A stretch of DNA of 64,000 nucleotides from the NCBI RefSeq assembly GCF_963082655.1, contig NC_081552.1, positions 55,702,286 to 55,766,285 on the forward strand. The letters are read 5' to 3'. A program made the translations under genes and the position numbers. A model generated the notes under the pieces. The model was not told where the DNA came from, did not search any database, and was given only the letters and a program-made list of their open reading frames with translations. The stretch is from Stomoxys calcitrans (taxonomy: Eukaryota > Arthropoda > Insecta > Diptera > Muscidae). The first letter of the stretch is position 1, and each line of letters starts with the position of its first letter. Shown here in pieces: positions 11,961-24,249 of the stretch.

Positions 11961-13751
11961 TTATTATCCGATTTGTCTGAAATTTTGTACGATGTATCCT
12001 CTCTTGACCATCAACCATCATCATACGTGTTGATTATGGTCTAAATCTGTTTATAGCCCGATACAGCTCCCATATAAATCGATCTCTCTATTTTACTTCT
12101 TGAGCCCCCAAAGGGCGCAATTCTTACTCGAATTGGCTGACATTCTACACAGGTCTCCAATATATAATTTAATAGTGGTCTAAACCGGATCATATCTTTA
12201 TATCGCTCTAATAGCAGAGCAAATCTTTTCTTATATCACTTTTTGCTTAAGAAGAGATGTCTGGTAAAGAACTCGACAACTGCGCTCCATGGTGGAGGGT
12301 ATATAAGATTCGGCCCGGCCGAACTTAGTACGCTTTTACTTGTTTATTGTTACTTTCAACAACTATGTCAAATAAAGTACAAGTCGGTTCATAACCTGAT
12401 ATAGCTGCCATATAAACCGATCTGGGATCTTGACTTCTTGAGCCTCTAGAGTTCGCAATTATTATCCGATTTGCCTGAAATTTTGTACGACGGATTCTCT
12501 CATGAACGTTAACATATGTGTTTATTACGGTCTGAATTGGTCTATAGGCCGATACAGCTCCTATATAAATCAATCTCTCTATTGTACTTCTTGAGCCCAC
12601 AAAGGGCGCAATTCTTATTCGAATTGGCTGACATTTTACACAGGTCTCCAACATATAATTTAATTGTGGTCCAAACCGGACCCTATCTTGATATAGCTCT
12701 AATAGCAGAGCAAATCTTTTCTTATATCCTGTTTTGCCTAAGAAGAGATGCCGGGAAAAGAACTCGACAAATGCGATCCATGGTGGAGGGTATATAAGAT
12801 TCGGCCCGGCCGCTTTTACTTGTTTTTTAGTCATTCCGTTTGCAACACATTCCATTTCCGACCCTTTAAAGTATAAATATTTCGGATCGTCGTAAATTTC
12901 TAAAGCGTTTTAACGATGTCCGTGTGTCTGTCCGTCCGTCCGTCTGTCTGTTGTAATCACGCTAAAGCCTTCAAAAATTGAAACTTCTTTTTGCCGTACG
13001 CTGATTAAGTTATTGAACTGGCAAAATTGCATCATTTTGGAGTGTAGCTGCCATATAGACCGATCTGCAGATTAAAGGTCTGAAAACCACAAAAGCTTTA
13101 CTTACTACCCCATTTCGCTGAAATTTGAAATAGTGAGTTAACCTAAGCGTACCGATTCGACCCAAATATTGTTAAGATTGGACTATAGTTAGATTAGCTG
13201 CCATATGGGCCGATCTGTCGATTGAGGGTTTTTGTTGTATTAAGACTCCCGACCTCCGACCCAAATATGGTTTATATCTGACTATCTTTAGATATAGCTG
13301 CCATATAGACCGATCTGCAGATTGAGGGTCTGAAGCCCATAAAAGCTTTATCTATTATCCGATTTCGGTGAAATTTGAAATAGAGACTTGTTTTAAGCCT
13401 CCCGATATCCTATCCAAATATGGTAAAATAGATATACCTGCCATATAGACCGAATTGCCGACATAGTGTCAAAATCGGACGATATTTAGATATCGATCTG
13501 CCAATTTAGGGACATAATCCCATGAAAAGCGGATTTATTGCCTGATTTAGCCGAAATTGGGACTTGTATAAGAGCTCTTGGGACCTGAATCAAAAATGAT
13601 CCAGACCAGCCCCTATTTAGATAAAACTATGGATATGGTAGTGGGGGTATTATTAAATAGGATAGGATATCCGTGGTAGTGGGTATCCAAAGTTCGGCAC
13701 AGCAGAACTTAACACGTTTTTACTTGTCCGTTTTGATTTTGGTTTCTTTTC

Positions 13752-14368
13752 ATACCCTCCATCATAGGATGGGGGTATACTAATTTCGTCATTCTGTTTG
13801 TAACTACTCGAAATATTCGTCTGAGACCCCATAAAGTATCGTCGCCACATTTAATGTCGATCTAGCCATGTCCGTTCGTCTGTACGTCCGCCCGTCTGTC
13901 TGTCGAAAGCACGCTAACTTTCGAAGGAGTAAATCTAGCCGCTTGAAATATTGCACAAATACTACTTATTAGTGTAGGTCGGTTGAGATTGTAAATGGGT
14001 CATATCGGTCCATGTTTTGATATGGCTGCCATATAAACCGATCTTGGGTCTTGACTTCTTGAATCTCTAGAGGGCGCAATTCTGGTCAGATTTGACTGAA
14101 ATTTTGCACGTGGTGTTTTGGTATCACTTCCAACAACTGCGCTGAAATTTTGTACGACGGTCTAAGTCGGTCTATAGTCTGATACAGCTCCCATATAAAC
14201 CGATCTCTCTATTTAACTTCTTGAGCCCCCAAAGGGCTCAATTCCACAATAATTCGAATTGGCTGACATTTTACACAGGTCTCCCACATATGATTTAATT
14301 GTGGTCCAAACCGGACCATATCTTGATATCGCTCTAATAGCAGAGCAAATCTTTTCTTATATCATTTT
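13752..14368 (+). mobile_element. Family B element, 3' end missing (B3)
   Basis: The head ATACCCTCCATCATAGG is followed by a block partly lacking the TATATA run, a GTCY tract near 13869-13905 and about three monomers. It stops at CTTATATCATTTTT, where B4 begins. In intact B copies that position is followed by GCCTAAGAAGAGATGCC and the hairpin tail. Confidence 0.75.
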
Positions 14369-15136
14369 TATACCCTCCACCATAAGATGGGGGGTATACT
14401 AATTTCGTCATTCTGATTGTAACTACTCGAAATATTCGTCTTACACCCTATAAAGTATATATATTCTTGATCGTCTTGAAATTTTATGTCGATCTAAAAT
14501 TTCCGTCCGTCCGTCCGTCCGTCTGTCTGTCGAAAGCACGCTAACTTCCGAAGGAGTAAAGCTAGCCGCATGAAATTTTGCACAAATACTTCTTATTAGT
14601 GTAGGTCGGTTAGTATTGTAAATGGGCCATATCGGTCCATGTTTTGATATAGCTGCCATATAAACCGATCTTGGACCTTGACTTCTTGAGCCTCTAGAGA
14701 GCGCAATTCTTATCCGATTGGAACGAAATTTTGCACAACGTGTTTTGTTACAATGTCCAACAACTGTGCCAAGTATGGTTCAAATCGGTCCATAACCTGA
14801 TATAGCTGTCATATAAACCGATCTTGGGTCTTAACTTCTTGAGCCTCTAGAGGGCGCAATTCTTATCCGATTGGAATGAAATTTCGCACAACGTGTTTTG
14901 TCATGATATTCAACAATTGTGCCAAGAATGGTTCAAATCGGTCTATAACCTGATATAGCTGTCATATAAACCGATCTTGGGTCTTGACTTCTTGAGCCTC
15001 TAGAGGGCGTAATTCTTATCCGATTTGAATGAATTGTGGCACGAAGTGTTTCGTTATGATATCCAACAACTGTGCCAAGTATGATTCAAATCGGTTCATA
15101 ACCTGATATAGCTGTCATATAAACCGATCTTGGGTC
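14369..15136 (+). mobile_element. Family B element, 3' end missing (B4)
   Basis: Head TATACCCTCCACCATAAG, TATAAAGTATATATATTC block, short GTCC tract (14503-14530) and four monomers of about 153 bp. It breaks off after CCGATCTTGGGTCTT at ~15136, where minus-strand C-family sequence begins. Confidence 0.75.
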
Positions 15137-15494
15137 TTTACTTGAAGATGAAATATGAATATCTACAGCCTTAATAGGTCATATCGGATGAAAGATAGTT
15201 ATGGAAGCAATATCTAAATGTGAACAGATTTTTTTCAAAATCAATAGCGTCCATCCATGGACCAAAGAAGTGACTTGTGCAAAATTTTGTGAAAGTCGGA
15301 CAACAAATGCAACCTGTACTTTGATTACAAAAATACATGGACAGACAGACGAACATAGCTAGAACGAATCAGGATGGGATTCTAAGCCGATCCGTATACT
15401 TATCAATGGGTCTACCTCGTCTCCTTCTTAGCGTTGCAAACAAATGCACAAACTTATAATACCATGTACCACAGTGGTGGTGCAGGGTAAAAAT
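15137..15494 (-). mobile_element. Family C element, 5' part
   Basis: On the minus strand the head TTTTTACCCTGCACCACC starts at ~15494. It continues with GTAGACCCATTGATAAG, CTAGCTATG and a very short GTCTGTCTGTCC. The copy is truncated at ~15137. Confidence 0.7.
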
Positions 15495-15499
15495 ACAAA

Positions 15500-16375
15500 C
15501 TCAATTTAGACATCCGGCCCATTGACATACAGATTAAATGTGAGGCAGCCACTGCGGTTATGAAACTTAAGGCGATGGGAGAGTGGATTGAGGATGGGAG
15601 CAGCTCATACTATCGCGGAATAATCGACGCGACGATAGGAAACCTGGAAGTTTCCGATCGGATACCTGAGACGACACTTAAGGTCGAGTGCGAGGCATTG
15701 CTGCCAGCGGCACAATGCCATGATTGCCATCTGGAATATCATGTTATACGGATGGATCAAAGCTAGGGGAGAGAGTGGGCCTGGGGGTCTACATTGAGAA
15801 CCCAGGGACTGAGATCTGTTTTAGACTGCCGAATCATAATACGCCTGCAGGCGGAGATCCGGACGATCCCGGAATGCGAGAGGTGGTGTGGTACTAACGC
15901 GAGGACACCGAGTGTGAACATATTTGTGGACAATAAAATTGCCATAAGGGTAATAACAACCAGGACGGTAAGGCCACGAACAGTCTTGGAGTGTAAGAAG
16001 GAGATTAACGCCTTCCCTGAGGATTTCACAATCCGCATCGATTGGGTTTCGCGCCATAACAGAGTAAGGGGGAATGAAAGGGCAGACGATTTGGCGGTGA
16101 AAGCCAGAGAACTGACGTCGATAAACTTGGTTAACCCGAAGCCTTTCGGGACGACGCAGCCCGATTTAAAGGCGTGGGCGACAAACGCTTATGTAACAAT
16201 GTGGAACAGCGCAACAGTCGATAGGATGGCGAAAATCCTGTGTGGTGATCCGGATCGTTATAGGACGAGGGTATTACTGAAAAGAAGCAAGAAGGAGGTC
16301 AGTATAGCTTTTGGTGTCATAACGGGACACATAGGACTATGAGCTCACTTATGCAAAATCGATGCGGCAAGTGAT
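15500..16375 (+). pseudogene. LINE ORF2 fragment with RNase H domain
   Basis: The longest continuous frame is 15794-16342 (~182 residues). It contains VNIFVDNKIAI (RNase H Asp block), RIDWVSRHNRVRGNERADDLA (the HxGxxGNExAD block, with the usual first Gly as Asn) and a downstream TGHIGL motif. An upstream frame (15560-15766) carries KVECEALLPAA, resembling the Glu block, so a frameshift separates the two. RT and endonuclease are absent. Base composition is clearly more GC-rich than its surroundings. It fits an RNase-H-bearing LINE. It is not obviously the same family as the copy at 5715. Confidence 0.75.
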
Positions 16376-16378
16376 AGC

Positions 16379-17279
16379 AATATAGGATGGTGGTATACTA
16401 ATATAATTTTTCCGTTTTTAACAACTCGAAATATTGATCTAAAGCCTTTGTTAGGCTTAGCCGCTTGTAAGTTTGCACATATACATACTGTTTAAGTAGG
16501 TCGTTGGGGATTGCAAATGTGCCATATAGTTTCAGATTTGGATAAAGCTCCCATATAAATCGATCTCCCTATTTGACTTCTTGATCCCCTCGAAGCCGCA
16601 ATTTTTGTCCGCTTTGGCTCATATTTTGCTTCGTGGTGTTCCCTTATGACTTCCACCAACCCTGCCATGCAATGTTCAAATCGGTCTATAACCTGATATA
16701 GCTCCCATATATTTGGCTGAAATTTTGCACATTTTGTTATGATTTTCAACAACTGTGTCAATTGTGGTTTAAATCGGTCCATAACCCAACATAGCTGTCA
16801 TATAAACCGATCTGTGGTCTTCTTGAGCCTCTAGAGGATACAATTCCTATCCGCTTTGGCTGAAATTTCTTATGACGTATTCCGTTATGACTTTCAACAA
16901 CAGTGCTAAGTGTAGTTCAAATTGGTCCATAACCTGATATTGCTGCCATATAAACCGATCTGGAATCTTGACTTTTTGAGCCTCTATAGCCTCTAGAGGT
17001 CGCAATTATTATCCGATTTGCCTGAAATATTGTACGACGGATTCTCTTATGACCATCAACATACGTGTTTATTATGGTCTGAATCGGCCTACAGCCCGAT
17101 ACAGCTCCCATATAAATCGATCTCTCTATTTTACTTCTTGAGCCCCCAAACGGAGCAATTCTTATTCGAATTGACTGACATTTTACACAGGTCTCCAACA
17201 TATAATTTAATTGTGGTCCAAAGCGGACCATATCTTGATATCGCTCTAATAGCAGAGCAAATCTTCTTATATCCTTTTT
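16379..17279 (+). mobile_element. Family D/B-like element, 3' end missing
   Basis: Degraded head ATAGGATGGTGGTATACTA, no GTCY tract, then five to six monomers. It ends at CTTATATCCTTTTT, where a B head begins, the same internal position used for insertions at 14369 and 18217. Confidence 0.65.
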
Positions 17280-19812
17280 TATACCCTCCACCATAAGATG
17301 GGGGGTATACTAATTTCGTCATTCTGTTTGTAACTACTCGAAATATTCGTCTGAGACCCCATAAAGTATATGTATTCTTGATCGTCGTGACATTTTATAT
17401 CGATGAAGCCCTGTCCGTCCGTCTGTCCGTCCGTCCGTCCGTCTGTCTATCGAAAGCACGCTAACTTCCGAAGAAGTAAAGCTAGCCGCTTGGAATTTTG
17501 CACAAATACTTCTTATTAGTGTAGGTCGGTTGGTATTGTAAATGGGCCATACCTGTCCATGTTTTGATATAGCTGTCATATAAACCGATCTTGGGTCTTG
17601 ACTTCTTGAGCCTCTAGAGGGCGCAATTCTTATCCGATTTGAATGAATTTTGGCGCGACGTGTTTTGTTATGATATCCAACAACTGTGCCAAGTATGGTT
17701 CAAATCGGTTAATAACCTGATATAGCTGTTATATAAACCGATCTTGGGTCTTGACTTCTTGAGCCTCTAGAGGGCGCAATTCTTATCCGATTGGAATGAA
17801 ATTTCTTATGACGTATTCCGTTATGACTTTCAACAACAGTGCTAAGTATAGTTCAAATCGGTCCATGACCTGATATTGCTGCCATATAAACCGATCTGGG
17901 ATCTTGACTTTTTGAGCCTCTGTAGCCTCTAGAGGTCGCAATTATTATCCGATTTGCCTGAAATATTGTACGACGGATTCTCTCATGACCATCAATATAC
18001 GTGTTTATTATGGTCTGAATCGGTTTATAGCCCGATACTGCTCCCATATAAATCGATCTCTCTATTTTATTTCTTGAGCCCCCAAAGGGCGCAATTCTTA
18101 TTCGACTTGGCTGACATTTCACACAGGTCTCCAACATATAATTTAATTGTGATCCAAACCGGACCATATCTTGATATCGCTCTAATAGCAGAGCAAATCT
18201 TTTCTTATATCCTTTTTATACCCTCCACCATAAGATGGGGGGTATACTAATTTCGTCATTCTGTTTGTAACTACTCGAAATATTCGTCTGAGACCCCATA
18301 AAGTATATATATTCTTGATTGTCGTGAAATTTTATGTCGACCTAGCCATGTCCGTCCGTCTGTCCGTCCGTCCGTCCGTCCGTCCGTCCGTCCGTCCGTC
18401 CGTCCGTCTGTCTGTCGAAAGCACGCTAACTTCCGAAGGAGTAAAGCTAGCCGCTTGAAATTTTGCACAAATACTTCTTATTAGTGTAGGTCGGTTGGTA
18501 TTGTAAATGGGCCATATCGGTCCATGTTTTGATATAGCTGCCATGTAAACCGATCTTGGGTCTTGACTTCTTGAGCCTCTAGATTGCGCAATTCTTATCG
18601 GATTGGAATGAAATTTTGCACGACGTGTTTTGTTATAATATCCAACAACTGTGCCAAGTATAATTCAAATCGGTTTATAACCTGATATAGCTGCCATATA
18701 AATCGATCTTGGGTCTTGACTTCTTGAGCCTCTAGCGTGCGCAATTCTTATCCGATCAGAATGAAATTTTGCACGACATGTTTTGTTATGATATCCAACA
18801 ACTGTGCCAAGTATGGTTCAAATCGGTCCATAATCTGATATAGCTGCCATATAAACCGATCTTGGGTCTTGACTTCTTGAGCCTCTAGAGTGCGCAATTC
18901 TTATCCGATTGAAATGAAATTTTGCACGACGTGTTTTGTTATTATATCTAACAACTGTGCCAAGTATGGTTCAAATCGGTCCATAACCTGATATAGCTGC
19001 CATATAAACCGATCTTGGGTCTTGACTTCTTGAGCCTCTAGAGGGCGCAATTCTTTTCCGATTGGAATGGAATTTCGCACGACGTGTTTTGCTATGATAC
19101 CCAACAACTGTGCTAAGTATGGTTTAAATCGGTCCATAACCTGATATAGCTGCCAGGTTAGCTTGAGCTTCTAGAGGGCGCAATTCCTATCCGATTTGGC
19201 TGAAATTTTGCATGACGTATTTTATTTTTACTTTCAACAACTGTGTCAAATAAGGTTCAAATCGGTTCATAACCTGATATAGCTGCCATATAAACCGATC
19301 TGGGATATTGACTTCTTGACCCCTCGAGGTCGCAATTATTATCCGATATGCCTGAAATTTTGTACGATGGATCCTCTCGTGACCTTCAACAAACGTGTTT
19401 ATTATGGTCTGCATCGGTCTGTAGCCCGATACAGATCCCATATAAATCGTTCTCTCTATTTTACTTCGTGAGCCCCAATGGGCACAATTCTTATACGAAT
19501 TGGCTGAAATTTTACACAGGTCTCCAACATATAATTTAATTGTGGTCCGAACCGGACCATATCTTGATATCGTTTTAATAGCAGAGCAACTCTTTTCTTA
19601 TATCCTTTTTTGCCTAAGAAGAGATGCCGGGAAAAGAACTCGACAAATGCGATCCATGGTGGAGGGTATATAAGATTCGGCCCGGCCGAACTTAGCACGC
19701 TTTTACTTGTTTTTGCCTAAGAAGAGATGCCGGGAAAAGAACTCGACAAATGCGACCTATGGTGGAGAGTATATAAGATTCGGCCCGGCCGAACTTAGCA
19801 CGCTTTTACTTG
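17280..19812 (+). mobile_element. Family B element B5, split by B6
   Basis: Left part 17280-18216: head TATACCCTCCACCATAAG, GTCY tract 17410-17447, monomers, ending CTTATATCCTTTT. Right part 19710-19812: TTTTGCCTAAGAAGAGATGCC then the hairpin tail to ACTTG at 19812. The two halves together reproduce an uninterrupted B 3' region, as at 19590-19709. Confidence 0.75.
18217..19709 (+). mobile_element. Family B element B6, complete
   Basis: Starts TATACCCTCCACCATAAG at 18217 and ends CGCTTTTACTTG at 19709 with the hairpin intact. It has a GTCY tract of about 60 bp (18352-18417) and about seven monomers. It is inserted within B5 in the same orientation. Confidence 0.85.
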
Positions 19813-21100
19813 TTTTGACTTATGAGCTATATCACTTTTAACTTAATTTTCAACTGCAACAAAATGATTGTAAATATAGTCACTAATCCAAATAATGCAT
19901 CAAAACGTAAGTAGCAAATTATAAAGCCAATCTCGCCAAATTTCAAAAAAAATAAAATTAAAAGCTATATTTCCTGGTAACCAGTATACCTCAGGCGGAC
20001 TTTTTTGAAGGGATTTTTGGGAACTGAAAATCGAGCCACAAATGAAGATTTGGCAAGTTGAACAATTTTTTGAAATACCGAAATGACCAACTTTAGGGCC
20101 CTGCCTCGAGGTTCCTGGAACATCTAGGCCTAGAAATTTTGCACATGATCTCGATAACACCTCAGCTCTAACCATTTAAAACTTTTAAGTAATCTCTATC
20201 CATTCTCAAATTATAATTTTTTGGTAGTTTTTTTTTTGTTTTGATTCTATCCCACTGTGCATGGCTAGCTTTATTGTGGGGCTTTTAAAAATTATTATAA
20301 ATCTCAGTTAATTAACATTAAAATAAAACAGAGTATTGTCATCTAGTGGGGTGGTCCGCATTAGCCACAATTTTGCCTCATTGCCTGCAGTCAGTGAAAA
20401 ATCGTTTAAAAATCATTTGCCATAACAACCATATGAAGTGGAAAATTGTTTGCATGTAAGTAAGACTGGCATATTAAAATGCGTGCATAACGAGATTCAG
20501 TTTTAATAGGAAATTGCACAAAACTGACCGCAAAATATTTATTGCGATTGGCAAAAGAGGTTGCAACCAATATGTGAACTACGCGCGGTGGTTACTGACG
20601 CAGAATATGGACGAAAGGCGAATATTTATGAATGGAAGAGGGACGTACATATATACTATGCAAGGTATGGTTGGGAGCATAAAAGGCAATGGTTAGTCAA
20701 ATTGGATAAAAATAAAGGCCTCTAGGAAGCAAATTGTTGAGTTATTTTATGTATGGAGCAATATCCCATTTCGATTCTATTGCGGCACTAGGGCACATAA
20801 TTGACTTAAGTATCAAGTTACTGTTGATTTGGACAAAATTTGAGGCTGATAGCGGCCTTAGAAGCCAATACAAGGATCAGTCTATATGGAACTCTATTTA
20901 CCCAGAAAATCACGATATTAATTGATCCAATCAATGTTTTAATCGAAACTGTTTCAATCACGAACATGATTATATCAATCACCGTTTTTGAAAAAGAAAT
21001 TTAAATAATTTTCAATTACTAAAATTTCACATTAAATTAAAACAAATGACTGAAATTTATAAAAATTTTAATTGGTTTTTTAATTGAATCAATTTAAATA
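19813..21100. other. Unassigned AT-rich DNA
   Basis: About 1.3 kb. A short open frame (minus, 19900-20175) has no recognisable motif. A T-run lies near 20230 and AATTGAA-rich sequence near 20900-21095. No gene or known repeat is supported. Confidence 0.5.
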
Positions 21101-21190
21101 AGTTGTTGTTGTTGTTATTGTAGCAGTTTATTGTGCTCTATCTTTCGTCTGCTTGATTCTGTTGAGTGTCAAGACCCAGGAACTCTGCGA

Positions 21191-21986
21191 CTAAGATGGG
21201 GTGCGTCCACAGGGATCTGGGTCTGAGTTGAGTGGGTCTGACCGGACAGTTAAACAGGTGACGTGTATCGTCGGTCCCTGGTTATACTCGGGACATACAT
21301 CTTGCACGTCGGCATCAATCCTAGCTCTGTAGGAATTGAGGCGGCTGCATCTGCCGGAACGTAATTGAGCCAGAACTACTCTGGTTTGCCGGGGGAGGTC
21401 GATTTCTTCAGGAGCAATGGGTGGCGGTTGTTCTCCAGGGACTACATTCATCCAGTAGCCAATTACCGCATCTGCTACAGTGTCTGCATGAATGTTGTTT
21501 AGACCTGCTTGATATGCCGCCTGATCCAGAGGTTCTCTCTTGTAGCGCTGAACCTCACGCTCTAGATCATGTAGATCTTCCTTAAGGCTTCTGGGCGGTG
21601 GATATCTATTCACAAGATGATGATTTGGATGGTCTCTGCGATTACAGCCCAAAAGGTATTGCTTAGATAGCATGTAGTTATGTCTTCGCACTGGTAGGAT
21701 CTTTGTCTGCTGATGGAGGTGGTCCACATGAGAACTGCGGAGACAGCCCGTCGCAGTTCGGAGGGCGGCATTCTGACATATCTGAATATTATCCCACTGC
21801 GTGTAACAAAGCTGACGAGACCACACTGGCGCTGCCTAACTTACCACAGACCGGCCAATTGCTTTGTACGTGGTCAACAAGGTTTCTTTGTCTGCACCCC
21901 AAGTGCTGCCAGCAAGTGACTTGAGGACCTTTTGACTTTATCACAGCTTGTTGTGGCATGTGGGGAGAATGTGTAAGAGCTGTCAA
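21191..21986 (-). pseudogene. LINE C-terminal domain
   Basis: 21826-21191 is one frame: AALRTATGCLRSSHVDHLHQ, LPVRRHNYMLSKQYLLGC, LAQLRSGRCSRLNSYRARID, then VCPEYNQGP in place of the expected CPxCNQGPH. The second Cys of the terminal knuckle is a Tyr and the downstream frame is shifted. 21990-21826 is a frameshifted link to the RT. Confidence 0.75.
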
Positions 21987-21989
21987 ATA

Positions 21990-23364
21990 TCAAACGCGAA
22001 GTATTTTGGGACACTTGATGGTCGGAATCATTTCTCCATCGACCATTACAGTCAGCTCAGTATTCAGCTCACGAGTATTTGTAGTGAACAGTGTGGCTGA
22101 AGATTTGGTGGCGGATATCTTCAGATTTCTTGCACCGAAATATGAGGCAAGCTCGTTGAGGTAGACGTTCAACCTATCGCAGATGTCATCAATGGGTGGG
22201 GGGCCTGATGCCATGATCGTACAATCGTTCGCATATGAAACGATCTCTATGCCATCTGGAGGGGGTGGAATGGAGAATAGGTAGATGTTAAACAGTGCCA
22301 GAGATATCACACCACCTTGGGGAACTCCCTGTTTCACTCTACGGTGTTTCGACTTCTTATTCCTAAATTCCACAAATGACTGGGGACCACACAGATAATT
22401 CGCGACCCATCGTTTCAGGCCTGGTTGGAGGGACGTGTTGGCGATGTCTTGGCTGACCGTGTCGAATGCCTTCGATAGGTCCAGTGCCACGAGGACCGTC
22501 CTATCACATGGCCTGGGCTGATTGAAGCCACGGAAAATATGTGCGGTGATGGCATGCAAAGTTTTTGTTGGCGAATGGAAATTCTCCTACGAGGCTCGCA
22601 AGGAGTAATGCCTCAAACGTCTTCGACACTGGTGAGAGAAGGGAGATCGGTCTGTACGACTCCCCCAAATTCGGGTCTTTTCCAGACTTCAGTAGCGGGA
22701 TCACTCTGCCCATTTTCCAGATATCGGGAACTGTAAGGGTGTTCAAAGACAGGTTGAGGGCAGTGATAAGGTACTCAACTCCAGGTGAATCCAGATTCTT
22801 CAACATCAATGTAGAGATTCCGTCGGGGCCCAACGCCTTAGATGATTTGGCGCCACAGATGAAATTCGTAACTTCGCCCACGGTAAATTGTGATGGCTGT
22901 TCATCGGTTCGGAGACCACGAATACGGCGAATGGCTCTCCTCCTTGCCCTGTCTCTCTCGGGATGCACAATAAATTGACGGTTGAACAACCTGGCGCATC
23001 TCTTCGGATCAGTCACGGTTATTTCGCCACAAGTGACTGGGGGCCTGCCATACCGTCTACCGGGGTTCGAGAGTGACTTAAAAGTATACCACAGTTTGCC
23101 TACACCGGTGCCTAAGTTACATTGCTCCAAGTGTTCCAGCCACAAATTCGGCTTATGTTCGTTGACTACCCTGTTTATTTCCAGATTCAGCTCGCTGATT
23201 ATGGAGTTGGCGGGGTCCATGGCACGAATCCCATCACGCTTATCTGCGTGTACCACTGCTTGCGCCGGGAAACTGGGCCGCACTTGGGGTATTCGACCCG
23301 CTGGTATGAAGCGAGCGGCTGCTGCGTTGATGATGTCTCGGAATTTCCTCTCGGCCACAAGCAC
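21990..23364 (-). pseudogene. LINE reverse transcriptase
   Basis: Two frames. 23364-22504 carries the linker (GKLWYTFKSL), SSKALGPDGIS (RT motif 1), GRVIPLLKSGKDP and YRPISLLSPVSKTFE. A frameshift near 22560 follows. 22559-21990 carries LVALDLSKAFDTV (motif A), QGVPQGGVISLALFNIYL (motif B) and SYANDCTIM at motif C, where the usual YADD/FADD is YAND. The first catalytic Asp of the pair is replaced by Asn (codon AAC), a change expected to abolish polymerase activity. Confidence 0.85.
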
Positions 23365-23699
23365 ATCAGAGGGGGTGGCAGTTCACTGAAGCGGCGATTG
23401 AAGCCAGTCCAATCGGCCTTCTTATAATTGATAAACGTCCGGCCCTTAGAGGTTATGAAGTCGGGTGGTCGGTCGATGGTGAGAATTATGGGGAGGTGGT
23501 CTGACCCCAAAGAGATGACGGCTTGGCAGGATACGTAACTCAGGAGATCAGGGGATGCAATTGAGATGTCTGGCGAGCTGCTGCACCTCCTCGTAATCCT
23601 AGTGGGGGCATCCTCATTCACAGTGCAAAACGTGGAGCTATCAATCTGCTCTGCCAAAGCTATGCCACGCTGGTCGTTACCTAGGGAGAATGCCATCAC
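23365..23699 (-). pseudogene. LINE endonuclease C-terminal part and linker
   Basis: In the frame following the shift: GNDQRGIALAEQID, SSPDISIASPDLL (Asp block) and ISLGSDHLPIILTI (SDH catalytic block), then YKKADWTGFNRRF leading into the linker. All main endonuclease catalytic blocks are therefore present across the two frames. Confidence 0.85.
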
Positions 23700-24247
23700 A
23701 TGTGATGCGCATTGAAGTCCCCTAGAACCAGACGATTATGGCCAGATAGCAACCCACTTATGTCGGGGTTGTAAAGCTGGTCATTAATCGGGACACAGCT
23801 ACCAACCGGCGGTATATACACGTTGTATAGCTCTATTTCGGCATTACCAGACCTGACTGCTATCCCCATGTAGGGGTCACTAGTGTCAAGCGCAGGCGAG
23901 ATAGGTCTATATTGCACGGAATGGTGTATTACGAAGGCCAATCCCCCACCTCCATTCCTTGAGCGATCCTTACGTAGCACATTGTAACCGTGACAACTGT
24001 GCAAGCAACAGTTGTTGGTCAGCTTTGTCTCCTGGATCGCTGCGACCAATAAGCTTTTCCGATTAAGAAAGTCCACGATCTCATCGATCTTGCCACGAAG
24101 TCCGTTGCAGTTTAACTGCAAGAACGATACACTTCCCGGTACTGGTCTGGCAATATTAGGGCTAGGATGCTGCCGTTGCGTAAATTGCCGTACGGGAGAG
24201 GTCGGGGGGGTCACATAGTCCGACGACGAGTACGCAGAAGGCGACAA
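23696..24247 (-). pseudogene. LINE APE-type endonuclease, N-terminal part
   Basis: 183 codons in one frame. Visible motifs: SFLQLNCNGL (first Asn), VAAIQETKL (catalytic Glu), YNVYIPPVGS (Tyr block) and LVLGDFNAHH (Asp-Asn block). A frameshift at HHM joins the remainder in the next frame. The domain would nick target DNA to prime reverse transcription. Confidence 0.85.
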
Positions 24248-24249
24248 CG

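Larger units (their letters stand above)
10665..12342 (+). mobile_element. Family B element B2, complete
   Basis: Starts TATACCCTCCACCATAAG at 10665 and ends ACGCTTTTACTTG at 12342, with the hairpin TTCGGCC/GGCCGAA intact. It has a long GTCC/GTCT tract at 10798-10867 and about eight internal monomers. Spacing of GATATAGCTGCC at 10983, 11136, 11289, 11442 and 11595 is exactly 153 bp four times running. It sits inside B1 in the same orientation with no obvious target duplication, as expected for Helentron-type insertion between T residues. Confidence 0.85.
9967..12822 (+). mobile_element. Family B element B1, split by B2
   Basis: Left part 9967-10664 has the head TATACCCTCCACCATAAG, the TATAAAGTATATATATTC block, a GTCY tract (10099-10143) and three to four monomers. 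It breaks within GCAAGACGTTTT. Right part 12343-12822 resumes mid-monomer (TTTATTGTTACTTTCAACAAC), as in the intact monomer near 19210-19240. It ends CGCTTTTACTTG at 12822. The second hairpin arm is lost by a ~10-bp deletion (CGGCCCGGCCG runs straight into CTTTTACTTG). Confidence 0.8.
9937..13726 (+). mobile_element. Family E Helentron-like element split by nested insertions
   Basis: The head (CTACCCACCACCATAGAATAGGGCATATT, split here by description) lies at 9937-9966 and resumes at 12823 with TTTTTTAGTCATTCCGTTTGC. Joined, the two flanks match the uninterrupted E head near 2534 (GGGTGTATTCATTTAGTCATTCCG). The E body continues with a GTCY tract at 12918-12951, several monomers and the tail, ending ACACGTTTTTACTTG at 13726. 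Between the halves lies B1, which itself contains B2. Confidence 0.75.

Noticed and set aside
15794..16342. GC-rich 182-codon open frame, considered as a host gene.
   Set aside because: The RNase H motifs, including GNERADDLA, identify it as a LINE fragment, and it lacks the rest of a gene.
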